Source: Spirochaetaceae bacterium (GTDB lineage: Bacteria; Spirochaetota; Spirochaetia; SZUA-6; Bin103). From it: DNA of 58,196 nucleotides. Location of the stretch: NCBI GenBank assembly GCA_028818385.1, contig JAPPNY010000233.1, positions 1 to 58,196 on the forward strand, read 5' to 3'. Every line of letters starts with the position of its first letter. Position 1 is the stretch's first letter. Positions 35,941 to 44,292 of the stretch are shown here, one piece after another. The notes under the pieces are model-generated. The model worked only from the letters and a program-made list of their open reading frames with translations. It did not search any database and was not told the DNA's origin. The translations under genes were made by a program, and so were the position numbers.

Positions 35941-37518
35941 TTAGCTACCAAAGAAAGCTTTCTGCCGTTGGTAAGCGGTGTTCATGATCGTCATGAACTC
36001 CTCAACACCGGCATCCTGGATATCGCTGACGAAGGTGTCCCACTCACTGTCGATGTCGAGCGTTCCCACGGTGAATTTGTCGTAGTACGCCAACTGCAAG
36101 GTGTTTATGGCTGCCCAGAGCTCCCCGATCCTCTCGGCCTCGGCCGTGTTGAAAACCACCGGCGGATGCGGCTTCGTCGCCATCTTCAAGCTGATGTTGT
36201 CGTAGGCGTGCTGCCCTTCCGGGTGACGGGGCCGGTTGGCCGCATCGTAGGATTCCATGTAGATCGCGTCCACCACCGGCCAGACACCGTAGGAAGTCCT
36301 GACCCCGTACTCACTTGGATTCTCGACGATGTATTCGCGCTTTCCGTCGTTGATCGCGAATGTCTCGCCTTCGACTCCCCAGGTGGTAAGCTCCGACCCC
36401 TCAGGCGAGCTCAGGAATTCCACGACGCCCATGATGGCTTGTTTCTTCTCATCGGATATCTTGGGGTTGATGCCCCACCCCGGTTGGTTGGCAAACAAGC
36501 CCGGACCGATATAGGCGCCGACGACTTTCGGTTCCACTCCGAACGGGCCTTGCACCGGCCACGCGCCCCACATGGTGTAATCGGGATTCAGCTCGCGACC
36601 GAGGCCGTTAGCCCAGTCGATCCTTCCGAACCCTTCGATCATCGAGAAGGCCTGTCCAGCCGTCACCCTCTCTTCCCACTGCGCGTGTTGGATCGTGGCG
36701 AACTCCTGATCCAGGAGTCCTTCGGCGTAGAGCTCATGCAACTGCTCGACAACCCATCGGGCTCTGTCGTCGATCGGACCGTAGTGATACACGTCGTTCT
36801 CGAGAAAGGTGTTGTACTGCGGCTCATGCACGATCCCGGTCATGTTGATCAAGAACTGGTACAGCCATCCTCTCCACCGGGTGGTCACCGGAATCAGCCC
36901 TCTCTCGTCCTTGACCTTGCTCCACAGAGCCTTCCATTCCTCGAGGGTAGTGGGCTCCGTTTCTCCCATGTCCTCGAGAATGTCCTTGCGATAATCGACA
37001 AAGACGTAGCCCAACACGGCCTCTCCCATGTCCATTTGTGGATCCATGAGGGAGGCAACGGTGTAAATGTGACCCGCCTCGTCGGCGTTGTAGAATCGGT
37101 TGATCGGATCCTGGATAGCCGCGTAGTACGTCGGCGCGTACATTCTCGCGAGCTCGTTTACCGGCTCGAAGGCGCCTTGCAGCCCATACACCTGACCTTC
37201 CTTCGGGAATATCTGGATGAGATCAGGAAATTCCCCGGTGGCCATCACGGTGCTGAGTCGCGCTGGATAGTCCCCTGCCGGGACTCCCTGCCACTCGAAG
37301 TCGATGCCGGTCCTCTTCTCCAACTCCTGAAACACGATCGAATCACCGACCATCGTCCACGGGTTGTTCGGGTGCTGCATCATCATGGCGGTTATCACCA
37401 TCGGCTCGTCTGATGCCGCGGCCTCCTGGGTCGCCGTCGCGAAAACGGACCCGGCCGTACCCGCTGACAACAGAAGGCCGACGATCAGCTTCCCGAGAAA
37501 GAGTTTGTTACCCTTCAA
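35941..37518 (-). CDS. CUT1 sugar ABC transporter substrate-binding protein (LplA-like)
   Basis: The 525-residue binding protein is of the long LplA/YtcQ type that works with LplB- and YtcP-like permeases. The signal peptide is KLFLGKLIVGLLLSAGTAG, then VFATATQEAAAS. The mature part has FEWQGVPAGDYPARLSTVMA, FPDLIQIFPKEGQ and VVEFLSSPEGSELTTWGVEG. TTG at 37518 is the preferred start because AAGGAGAA lies 7 bases upstream and it places the signal peptide at the N-terminus; an in-frame ATG at 37572 lacks both. The 117 bases up to the permease stop contain no other recognisable feature. It probably binds an oligosaccharide for the downstream hydrolases. Confidence 0.88.
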   Translation of the reverse strand: MKGNKLFLGKLIVGLLLSAGTAGSVFATATQEAAASDEPMVITAMMMQHPNNPWTMVGDSIVFQELEKRTGIDFEWQGVPAGDYPARLSTVMATGEFPDLIQIFPKEGQVYGLQGAFEPVNELARMYAPTYYAAIQDPINRFYNADEAGHIYTVASLMDPQMDMGEAVLGYVFVDYRKDILEDMGETEPTTLEEWKALWSKVKDERGLIPVTTRWRGWLYQFLINMTGIVHEPQYNTFLENDVYHYGPIDDRARWVVEQLHELYAEGLLDQEFATIQHAQWEERVTAGQAFSMIEGFGRIDWANGLGRELNPDYTMWGAWPVQGPFGVEPKVVGAYIGPGLFANQPGWGINPKISDEKKQAIMGVVEFLSSPEGSELTTWGVEGETFAINDGKREYIVENPSEYGVRTSYGVWPVVDAIYMESYDAANRPRHPEGQHAYDNISLKMATKPHPPVVFNTAEAERIGELWAAINTLQLAYYDKFTVGTLDIDSEWDTFVSDIQDAGVEEFMTIMNTAYQRQKAFFGS

Positions 37519-37635
37519 TAGTCTTCTCCTTGTTTCGTTCTCGATACGCAATCCTGAGATACGACCGATCAATTCGGCTGCAACGCGTACCTGCGACTCA
37601 GCCTCGATCGTTCCCTATCCACGTCACCTCTCCGC

Positions 37636-38523
37636 TTACCCCTTGACTGATCCTACCAACACCCCCTTTACGAAGTATTTCTGAATGAATGGATACACCA
37701 TCAGAATTGGCAATGTTGAGATTATGAGAGCGGTGGCCTTGTAGGAAGCTTCGACGATGTACTCCTCGTTTGCTTCCGCCAGCTTGTGCTGTTCGGCCAA
37801 CCCGGTCGCCGACAGGACGAGCTGACGCAACATCACGGACAAAGGCCACCTGTCGCTGTCGTTCAGATACACGAGCGGAGTGAAGAAATCGTTCCACAAT
37901 CCTACCGATGAGTAGAGGGCGATCACGGCAATGGTCGGAACCGAGAGCGGCAGGACGACTCGAGTGAGGATCTGCAGGTCCGACCCACCGTCGATGACCG
38001 CTGCCTCGGCAAGCTCGTTTGGAACTGCCATGAACGCGGTTCTGAGAATTATCACATTCCAGGCAACCAGTGCATTGGGAATGACTATGGCCCAGAGCGT
38101 GTTGTACATGCCGATCGCTCTTATTACGAGAAAGGTCGGTATGAGTCCGCCGGAGAAGAACATCGTGAATACGATGAGCTTCATGAAGACGCCTCGGAAC
38201 GGAAACGTCTTCCTCGACAGCGGATAGGCAGTGACGATAGAAAAGAACAGCGCGCTGCCTGTCCCGAGGGCTGTATAGAGTATCGTATTACCGTAAGATC
38301 TTATGTACGAGGCATCCTTCACCAGAATCCTGTAGTTGGCAAGCTGTATCTTTAGTGGAAAAATGAAGACCTTGTTTGCGACCACATACGCCGGGCTGCT
38401 CAAGGACACCGCGATCATATTCAGAAACGGGTATGCACAAACGAAACCGAACAGCACCAATATCACGTAGAAGATGAACTTCGTCAGGACATCGGTGGCT
38501 GAAGACTTCCCCACTCGAGTCAT
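37636..38523 (-). CDS. CUT1 sugar ABC transporter permease (YtcP/LplC-like)
   Basis: This 295-residue permease has about six membrane helices (FIFYVILVLFGFVCAYPFL first, LIISTLPILMVYPFIQ last). The EAA loop, ELAEAAVIDGGSDLQILTRV, contacts the ATPase. NMIAVSLSSPAYVVANKVF and the C-terminal FVKGVLVGSVKG are typical of the YtcP group. It starts 4 bases after the stop of the other permease, so the two are translated together as a heterodimeric channel. No ATPase gene is present, as usual for this group, where a shared MsmX-like ATPase is encoded elsewhere. Confidence 0.92.
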   Translation of the reverse strand: MTRVGKSSATDVLTKFIFYVILVLFGFVCAYPFLNMIAVSLSSPAYVVANKVFIFPLKIQLANYRILVKDASYIRSYGNTILYTALGTGSALFFSIVTAYPLSRKTFPFRGVFMKLIVFTMFFSGGLIPTFLVIRAIGMYNTLWAIVIPNALVAWNVIILRTAFMAVPNELAEAAVIDGGSDLQILTRVVLPLSVPTIAVIALYSSVGLWNDFFTPLVYLNDSDRWPLSVMLRQLVLSATGLAEQHKLAEANEEYIVEASYKATALIISTLPILMVYPFIQKYFVKGVLVGSVKG

Positions 38524-38527
38524 CGGC

Positions 38528-39490
38528 TTACCAGAGGCTCTCTTCGGTGTATTTGCGCGCGAGCAGGTTCGCGCCGTACAGGAATGTGATATTGATCACC
38601 GATTGGAAGATGCCAATCGCGGCAGCAAAGCTGTATTTCGGCAGCCCGAAACTTCCGGCAAGACCGATTTTGTAGATGTATGTGTCCAAAATCTCGGAGT
38701 GGTGGAGATTGAAGCTGTTTTGATACAGGAAAGCGAGCTCGAAGCCTGCGCCAAAGAGGCCGCCGATGTTCAGGATGAGCAGTATGATGATGGTGGGGGT
38801 AATCCCCGGCAGCGTAACATGCCAGGCCTGTCGCGGTCTGCCGGCGCCGTCCGAGTATGCGGCTTCGTACAGCTCGGGACTTATGTTGGACAGCGCCGCC
38901 AGATAGATGATTGCGGACCAGCCAGCGGTTTTCCAGATTTCGGAAAGTGTGTAGATGGGTCTGAAGAAACCCGGTTGGACCATGAAATATATCGGCTCGA
39001 TGCTGAAGAGCCCGAGAATCCTGTTGACCAGACCGCCGTAAGGCGACAGGACGGTGGCAACGATACTCACGACCACGACGTTCGAGATGAAATACGGTAG
39101 GTAGCTGACGGTCTGGAACACCCGCTTGAACGTGGGCTGCTGTATCTCGTTGATGACCAGTGCCAACAGGATGGGAGCGGCAAAGCCGAAAACAAGCCGA
39201 TACACTCCCAGCATGAGAGTGTTCCACATGAGGGTGAACACCTGGCGCATCTCGAGGATTTCCCTGAAATGCTCCAGCCCAACCCACTCGCTCCTGAGGA
39301 CGCCCTGGAAGGGGCTGTAGTCCTGAAAGGCAACGACCAAGCCGACCATCGGCGCGTAGCGAAAGATGAGCAGGTGAATGAGGCCAGGGAGAAAGATCAG
39401 CAGTAGTAGTCTGTGATCTTTGAGACGCTTGCGGAGAGACCCCTTCTGTGAGGTAACGAGCGCGCCGGCATCGATGGGTATCGTTGTCAC
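38528..39490 (-). CDS. CUT1 sugar ABC transporter permease (LplB-like)
   Basis: The 320-residue permease is of the LplB group. A cytoplasmic N-terminus (LRKRLKDHRLLLLIFLPGLI) leads into the first helix, then YAPMVGLVVAFQDYSPFQG, and the EAA loop ELYEAAYSDGAGRPRQAWHV. The start is GTG at 39490, overlapping the TGA of the D-aminoacylase remnant as GTGA. The original neighbour gene was therefore once translationally coupled to it. It is now the first intact gene of the operon that runs down to 26176. Confidence 0.92.
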   Translation of the reverse strand: MTTIPIDAGALVTSQKGSLRKRLKDHRLLLLIFLPGLIHLLIFRYAPMVGLVVAFQDYSPFQGVLRSEWVGLEHFREILEMRQVFTLMWNTLMLGVYRLVFGFAAPILLALVINEIQQPTFKRVFQTVSYLPYFISNVVVVSIVATVLSPYGGLVNRILGLFSIEPIYFMVQPGFFRPIYTLSEIWKTAGWSAIIYLAALSNISPELYEAAYSDGAGRPRQAWHVTLPGITPTIIILLILNIGGLFGAGFELAFLYQNSFNLHHSEILDTYIYKIGLAGSFGLPKYSFAAAIGIFQSVINITFLYGANLLARKYTEESLW

Positions 39491-39633
39491 CCCGCGTTCC
39501 GTATCACCCTCCCCGGGAGCACGTCGTTGTGTGGTGCCCCTCGCAGAACCAGCTCACCGTTGATCGGCAGGTGTTCGACGCCGCTCGCGTAGCCCGGATT
39601 CTCATCGGAGAGAGCGGCGTTGTCGTCAATTTG
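39487..39633 (-). pseudogene. C-terminal remnant of an N-acyl-D-amino-acid deacylase
   Basis: A 48-codon frame closed by TGA at 39487-39489 reads NPGYASGVEHLPINGELVL and then HNDVLPGRVIR. This is the C-terminal beta-sandwich segment of D-aminoacylase/amidohydrolase proteins, which end with a GIExVxVNG block and a PGRVLR block. An in-frame TGA at 39634-39636 ends the homology upstream, and no more of the gene is seen before the cupin. The rest was deleted, apparently at the point where the repeat ATTTGTCAAC begins. Its presence shows the transporter operon once carried a deacylase for N-acyl-D-amino acids or a related compound. Confidence 0.6.
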
Positions 39634-39686
39634 TCAACAATGCGTTGGTATGTGGGAGGCTACAGGGCTCCTCACCATTTGTCAAC
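39629..39686. repeat. Direct repeat ATTTGTCAAC, two copies 48 bp apart
   Basis: Copies lie at 39629-39638 and 39677-39686. The match continues as AATG after the first and GAATG after the second. The second copy is part of the imperfect palindrome ATTTGTCAACGAAT. They could be operator half-sites or a scar at the edge of a deletion; no transposase is nearby. Confidence 0.5.
39657..39685 (-). promoter_or_regulatory. Candidate promoter for the sugar-utilisation operon
   Basis: On the minus strand a perfect TTGACA at 39685-39680 is followed after 17 bases by TAGCCT at 39662-39657, a weak -10. It would start transcription near 39650 and read through the deacylase remnant into the CUT1 permeases. 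A second TTGACA at 39637-39632 has no good -10 partner. Placement is plausible but unproven. Confidence 0.35.
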
Positions 39687-39744
39687 GAATGGAGCCTTCG
39701 TGGCATGGTGACCCAGGGCGTCCTCGCATGCCACCGTCTGCACC

Positions 39745-40098
39745 ATGCCGTTCATCAGGATCAAGGACTACGAATCGATCGAGCTGGTGCCCGGCGTGCG
39801 TGCGCGCACGCCCTACGGGAAGCGGATCATGCTCTCCTACCTGGAGATGGAGCCGGGCAGCTTCGTGCCGCCGCACCAGCACCCGCACGAGCAGGCCGGC
39901 CTGCTCATCGAAGGCCGCATGGAGCTTGTCATCGGCGACGAGGCCCGCATCTGCGAGCCCGGGGACATGTTCATCATCCCGCCGGACACCCCGCACAGCG
40001 CGCGGCCGATCGACGGGCCGGTGAAGGCGCTCGACGTCTTCAGCCCCGTGCGCGAGGACTACGCGGAGAAGTTCAACCAGTACTTCGGGCCGGCCTGA
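39745..40098 (+). CDS. Cupin domain protein
   Basis: This is a small single-domain cupin of 117 residues. Motif 1 is PPHQHPHEQAGLLIEGRMEL, with three His and a Glu as metal ligands. Motif 2 is PGDMFIIPPDTPHSARPID, with a late His. It probably binds a divalent metal; it could be a small isomerase, dioxygenase or sensor. Its TGA overlaps the ATG of the sulfatase gene, so the two work in one transcript. No clear Shine-Dalgarno sequence precedes the ATG at 39745. Confidence 0.88.
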   Translation: MPFIRIKDYESIELVPGVRARTPYGKRIMLSYLEMEPGSFVPPHQHPHEQAGLLIEGRMELVIGDEARICEPGDMFIIPPDTPHSARPIDGPVKALDVFSPVREDYAEKFNQYFGPA

Positions 40099-41654
40099 TG
40101 GCATCCCGGCCAGCACGGCGGCCAAACATCCTGCTGCTGCTCACGGATCAGCATGCGCCGCTGGTATCCGGGTTCGCGGGCGACCCGATCGTGCGCACCC
40201 AGGCGCTGGACGCGATCGCCGCGGACGCGGTGCAGTTCGACACCGCGCTGTGCGCCAGCCCGGTGTGCACTCCGTCGCGCATGTGCCTGATGACCGCCAA
40301 GGAGGCGCACCGCTGCGCGGCCTGGAACAACCACTGGGTGATCTTCCCCGAGCACGTCACCTGGCCGGGCCACTTCGCCGCGCACGGCTACCGCACCTGT
40401 CTGGTCGGCAAGATGCATTTCGGCGGCCGGGATCAGATGCAGGGGTTCCAGCACCGCCCGTACGGCGATCTCCGCCACGGGCTGGGCCATCAGATCGACC
40501 CGATCGACTACTTCCCGGTCTACGCCGGGGCTTCGGGCGCAGGCGTCACGGAGATCCCGGAGAGCCTGCTGCAGGAGAACGTGGTCACGCGCGAGTCGCT
40601 GGCCTTCCTGCTGGAGCACCAGGACTCCCAGCCCGATGCACCCTGGTTCCTGTGCGCCTCCTACAGCCGCCCGCACTCGCCGTTCACGGCTCCCGGCCGC
40701 TACATCCGGCGCTACCGCGACCGCGTGCCGCCGGCGGAGTTGCCGGCCGACTTCCCGGCCGGGCTCGACGACTACGCGCGCCGCTGCTTCGCCGACGAGG
40801 TGGGGGAGGAGCTGACCGCAGAGCAGCAGCTCCGCGCGCGCGAGGCGTACTACGCCTGCGTGGACTTCGTGGACGACTGCATCGGCGAGCTGATGCGCGG
40901 GCTGGATGCCGCCGGCCTGCTCGACGACACCATCGTCATCTACACCAGCGACCACGGCGAGATGGCCGGCCACCACGGCCTGTGGGGGAAGACCGTCCAC
41001 TTCGAGCCGTCAGTGGGCGTCCCGCTCCTGATGTCGGGGCCGGGCATCGCGCCGGGCAGCGCGCGGGTCGCGCATCCGGCGTCGCTGCTGGACCTGTTTC
41101 CGACCACCTGCGCGTTGGCCGGCCTGCCGATCCCGCCGGACCTGGACGGCGTGGATTTGAGCCCGCTGCTGGCCGACCCGGTGAGCGACGCGGCACCCCG
41201 TCGCTACGCCCCTAGTGCGTATTACGCCTACGGCAACCGGGTCCGCGGACTGACGGAGTCCAGGGAGCGCGAGCCGCACCAGGCGATGCGGCTGGTGCGC
41301 GACTGCGACTGGAAGTACGTGGAGATCGAGGGCGGCCGGCCGGTGCTGTTCGACCTGCAGGGCGACCCGGGAGAGACCACCAACCTGGCCGGCGACCCGA
41401 GCCACGCCGAGCGTTGCCGCCGGATGCGCGCGGCGCTGTTCGACGGGTTCAGTTGGGAAGGCGTGCACCGCCAGCTCGCCGCCGACCGCGAACGGTTGCC
41501 GCAATTCCTGTCCGGGCTGAAGCCGTCGACCCCCAACCAGTACATGCTGAGCGACGGCCGCGTCTTCGACGCGGAGGGCGACCTGTACGGAGCGCGGTGG
41601 CTGCCCTATCCCGACCTCAAGGGCGGCGGCGTGATCCCGCAGCAGTTCGGCTGA
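40098..41654 (+). CDS. Sulfatase (formylglycine-dependent arylsulfatase family)
   Basis: The 518-residue alkaline-phosphatase-superfamily sulfatase has RPNILLLLTDQHAPLVSGFA with the metal-binding Asp, then ASPVCTPSRMCLM, where Cys57 in C-T-P-S-R is the residue oxidised to formylglycine. IVIYTSDHGEMAGHHGLWGK supplies further metal ligands. The C-terminal VLFDLQGDPGETTNLAG is the usual sulfatase tail block. No signal peptide is visible, so a cytoplasmic desulfation step on an imported sulfated glycan or small ester is likely. The ATG at 40098 overlaps the cupin stop. A maturase is not in the window. Confidence 0.9.
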   Translation: MASRPARRPNILLLLTDQHAPLVSGFAGDPIVRTQALDAIAADAVQFDTALCASPVCTPSRMCLMTAKEAHRCAAWNNHWVIFPEHVTWPGHFAAHGYRTCLVGKMHFGGRDQMQGFQHRPYGDLRHGLGHQIDPIDYFPVYAGASGAGVTEIPESLLQENVVTRESLAFLLEHQDSQPDAPWFLCASYSRPHSPFTAPGRYIRRYRDRVPPAELPADFPAGLDDYARRCFADEVGEELTAEQQLRAREAYYACVDFVDDCIGELMRGLDAAGLLDDTIVIYTSDHGEMAGHHGLWGKTVHFEPSVGVPLLMSGPGIAPGSARVAHPASLLDLFPTTCALAGLPIPPDLDGVDLSPLLADPVSDAAPRRYAPSAYYAYGNRVRGLTESREREPHQAMRLVRDCDWKYVEIEGGRPVLFDLQGDPGETTNLAGDPSHAERCRRMRAALFDGFSWEGVHRQLAADRERLPQFLSGLKPSTPNQYMLSDGRVFDAEGDLYGARWLPYPDLKGGGVIPQQFG

Positions 41655-41662
41655 ACCCGACG

Positions 41663-41737
41663 ATGCAGACCCTCAGACCCGTAGACTTGCCCCGAATCTC
41701 GTTGAACTCTATGGCTATCAAAATCCGGAGACGGTGA
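41663..41737 (+). CDS. Possible 24-residue upstream ORF coupled to the NTPase gene
   Basis: An ATG at 41663 opens 24 codons ending QTLRP...IKIRRR, with its TGA at 41735-41737 overlapping the ATG of the NTPase gene (TGATG). No ribosome-binding site is evident. A weak promoter-like pair, TTGCCC then TATGGC with 17 bases between, overlaps it. It may be a leader peptide or chance. Confidence 0.25.
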   Translation: MQTLRPVDLPRISLNSMAIKIRRR

Positions 41738-44253
41738 TGGACAAGACAGATCTCACAAATGAGGTGGCTCATCTCTTCCGCATCAGCGGCCACAAGGTGG
41801 ACACCAGTGTCAGGATAAACCATCGAGAAATAGATGTTAGGGCCGAGGAGACACAGGGCCTAGTACGAAAAGTTATTCTTGTCGAGTGTGCAGACCATCA
41901 GACGCCGGTCGGAATAGAGAAGCTCCAGAAAGATGTAGCTAAGCTCGAGTCTGCTCGCGAAACCATGCGAGATTCAGCCCACCTTATGCACGTCTCGAGA
42001 AACGGATACTCGCCAGACGCCTCAGGTTACGCCATAGACAGAGGCTTGGCTACCTTTTCTCTTGAGTCGTTGACGCACCGTCTCGTAAATTTTGATGCAT
42101 ACATAGAGGCAGTAGAGAGAGACAAATCACGAGAGATGATAATAAACGAGTATCAGCAAACTAAGATTCACTTCGACGAGCGATCAAGACGCCAAGCAAA
42201 GCCGGCGATGGATTTTCTCGAAGAGTGGCTAGCCGGTTCTTCTAAATGGCTTACAATACTCGGAGACTATGGTGTAGGAAAGTCCTGGATGCTAAAGCGG
42301 TTCTTGTACTTGGGTGTCCAGAAGCATAGGGCGAATCCTGAAAGCTTTCCGCTCCCGTTTTTTGTGCCACTCCAACGTTTCACGAAGGCTTTTGATTATC
42401 GCAATCTCATTCTGGGAGTGTTTCAGCTCCACGGCTTGGCCGGTGTCCCGTATGACGCGTTTGAGCATCTTGCACGCTCCGGAAAGATATTGTTTCTCTT
42501 TGATTCATTCGACGAAATGGCGCAGCATCTCCACCGAGATACGATCAGAGAGAACCTACAGGAGTTGCTCGTCGGAATATCAGGCGAATCGAGAGCCATA
42601 ATGACTTCGCGTCCTACCTACTTCGAGGGCCGAGCCGAGCGACTTGTAGCTATCGAAACCGACGGGGTCCTCGCCTGGCACCCGTTAGACCGGACAGCCG
42701 AAGAGAGAAGGGCTTTCTTATCCGATTTCGTCAGGCGATCACTTGAGGCCAGCGAGTTTGCTCGGCTATTAGACCTCTCGTCATCGCAGCGAAGGAGACT
42801 ATTCGCCTTGGTGCTTGGCAGTAAGTCGAAGGCGTATAGAACGCTCATCGGTCTCTTGGATCGCTTCTCAGAGCTCGGCTCTATCTCCCAGCGAGCAGTG
42901 ATCGCGCGCTTGTTGACCACTGTCGCGGAGACTCTGTCGTCAGACACTGAGGTACGAACCGTTGAAGGATATCCGCTCGTTCCCGATGAATTGCAGGTTC
43001 TGAATCAAGGTAAGATTTTCGAGATAGTCGTCCATAACCTTCTCTATCGAGATGAACGTGTCGGAGACATTAACGCAGGTGATCGGTATCGGTTCCTTAG
43101 ATCACTTGCGGTGTACCTGCAACAGGAGGGAAGGGACCCATTCGCTGGTCCTGATGAAATCCGCAGGATCGTGGGCGGGTTATTCCGCAGTCATATTCGA
43201 CGATCGGACACTCCAGAGCAGTTGCTCGAGCAATACTACCGGACGTGTCGAAGGCACTCAGGCTTGACGACCGAAAGTCAATTCGCGGATACGACAGGCC
43301 GATTTGATCTTCCAGTTGAAGAGGCTGACACGACGTCGAGAGTCGGATTCTCACACAATAGTCTCAGGGAGTACCTCGTCGCTGATGCGCTGGCTGAACA
43401 TCTGTTGAATGGTTCTGAGTACGAGAAGATGAATACTGTCATCATCACAGAGGCGGTGGCAGCGTTCTTCGTAGACTTAGTTGTCTACATGCCGGATCTC
43501 TCCAAGAAGCTGGCAGAAGGGTTCGGGAAGTGCGAAGACTCGAAGTTGAAGGAGAAACTATTCCATCTTTTGTTTGGCCTCGTCAGCTCAGACGTTGAGA
43601 ATAACATTCGGTATTTGGGCAAGCCTCCGGAGCTGAGCAATTTGGACCTGACACGGTTGGATTTCTCTGGAATGCCGTTGCGAGCGGCGCGATTTACAGG
43701 GTCAATCTTGCCGGATACAGACCTTAGGAAAGCGGATCTCAGGGACGCGTCGTTCGACGGTGCAGTTCTTGACAGTACGATGCTGGACGGAGCTTTGGTA
43801 GAGGGTGCCGACTTCTCGTGTGCGGAGATCGAGAAGATTTTCGTATTCGATGCGTATGATTCGCGGACGACGGCGATGTTAGGTGGTAAGAAGGCGCGGC
43901 AGTGGTTGTTCTCGCGAGGCGCGAAGGTGCGAGATCATGAGGAACTAAATCTCTTGCTGGGCCGGCCATGGTACGAAGCGGCTAGAGAAGTCACCCGAAC
44001 TCTTGAGCAAAAAATAGCGGGGACGCATCAGGATAGTTCGCTTCCGAAAGGGACTGACTTGGCATTCCGAGGTTTCGCGGAGGAATTTGTAAAACACCTG
44101 CGGAAGTGTGGGGTGTTGGAGGACGTACGGCGATCGAGACACGGGTCGATGATTGTTCGCGTGGCGCGGGACCATAGGAGTACGATCACGGAGTTCAGTG
44201 GGGACGGTGTGATAGCGCCCGAGCTCCAAGGGTTCTTCGACAGATATCTGTAG
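41737..44253 (+). CDS. Mrr-like/NACHT-like NTPase/pentapeptide protein (putative phage-defence protein)
   Basis: The protein has 838 residues. Residues 1-112 resemble an Mrr-type restriction-endonuclease domain (REIDVRAE, VILVECADH, then HVSRNGYSPDASGYAIDRG). Asp33 and Glu50 match the PD-(D/E)xK acidic residues, but the usual lysine is Ala52. Residues 171-300 are a STAND/NACHT-like ATPase: Walker A GDYGVGKSW at 176-184, Walker B KILFLFDSFDEM with Asp256 and Asp259-Glu260, and IMTSRPTYF at 288-296. About 634-696 is a pentapeptide-repeat stretch (DLRKADLRDASFDGAVLD). The last 140 residues are unrecognised. The ATG at 41737 has GGAG 6 bases upstream. G+C is far below the flanking genes, a sign of transfer. 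A sensing role for the C-terminus and an effector role for the N-terminus are inferred. Confidence 0.78.
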   Translation: MDKTDLTNEVAHLFRISGHKVDTSVRINHREIDVRAEETQGLVRKVILVECADHQTPVGIEKLQKDVAKLESARETMRDSAHLMHVSRNGYSPDASGYAIDRGLATFSLESLTHRLVNFDAYIEAVERDKSREMIINEYQQTKIHFDERSRRQAKPAMDFLEEWLAGSSKWLTILGDYGVGKSWMLKRFLYLGVQKHRANPESFPLPFFVPLQRFTKAFDYRNLILGVFQLHGLAGVPYDAFEHLARSGKILFLFDSFDEMAQHLHRDTIRENLQELLVGISGESRAIMTSRPTYFEGRAERLVAIETDGVLAWHPLDRTAEERRAFLSDFVRRSLEASEFARLLDLSSSQRRRLFALVLGSKSKAYRTLIGLLDRFSELGSISQRAVIARLLTTVAETLSSDTEVRTVEGYPLVPDELQVLNQGKIFEIVVHNLLYRDERVGDINAGDRYRFLRSLAVYLQQEGRDPFAGPDEIRRIVGGLFRSHIRRSDTPEQLLEQYYRTCRRHSGLTTESQFADTTGRFDLPVEEADTTSRVGFSHNSLREYLVADALAEHLLNGSEYEKMNTVIITEAVAAFFVDLVVYMPDLSKKLAEGFGKCEDSKLKEKLFHLLFGLVSSDVENNIRYLGKPPELSNLDLTRLDFSGMPLRAARFTGSILPDTDLRKADLRDASFDGAVLDSTMLDGALVEGADFSCAEIEKIFVFDAYDSRTTAMLGGKKARQWLFSRGAKVRDHEELNLLLGRPWYEAAREVTRTLEQKIAGTHQDSSLPKGTDLAFRGFAEEFVKHLRKCGVLEDVRRSRHGSMIVRVARDHRSTITEFSGDGVIAPELQGFFDRYL

Positions 44254-44292
44254 GACGGGTCTCGTCGTGCTGACGGCGGAGGAGCGCAGGTT

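Noticed and set aside
35893..37413. 506-codon plus-strand frame opposite the binding protein
   Set aside because: Antisense to a gene with a clear signal peptide and family blocks; no motif in the plus-strand translation.
41737..44253. Reading the NTPase as an AAA+ McrB-type protein
   Set aside because: The Walker B form FLFDSFDEM and the TSRP motif fit NACHT/STAND ATPases, and no McrC partner is adjacent.
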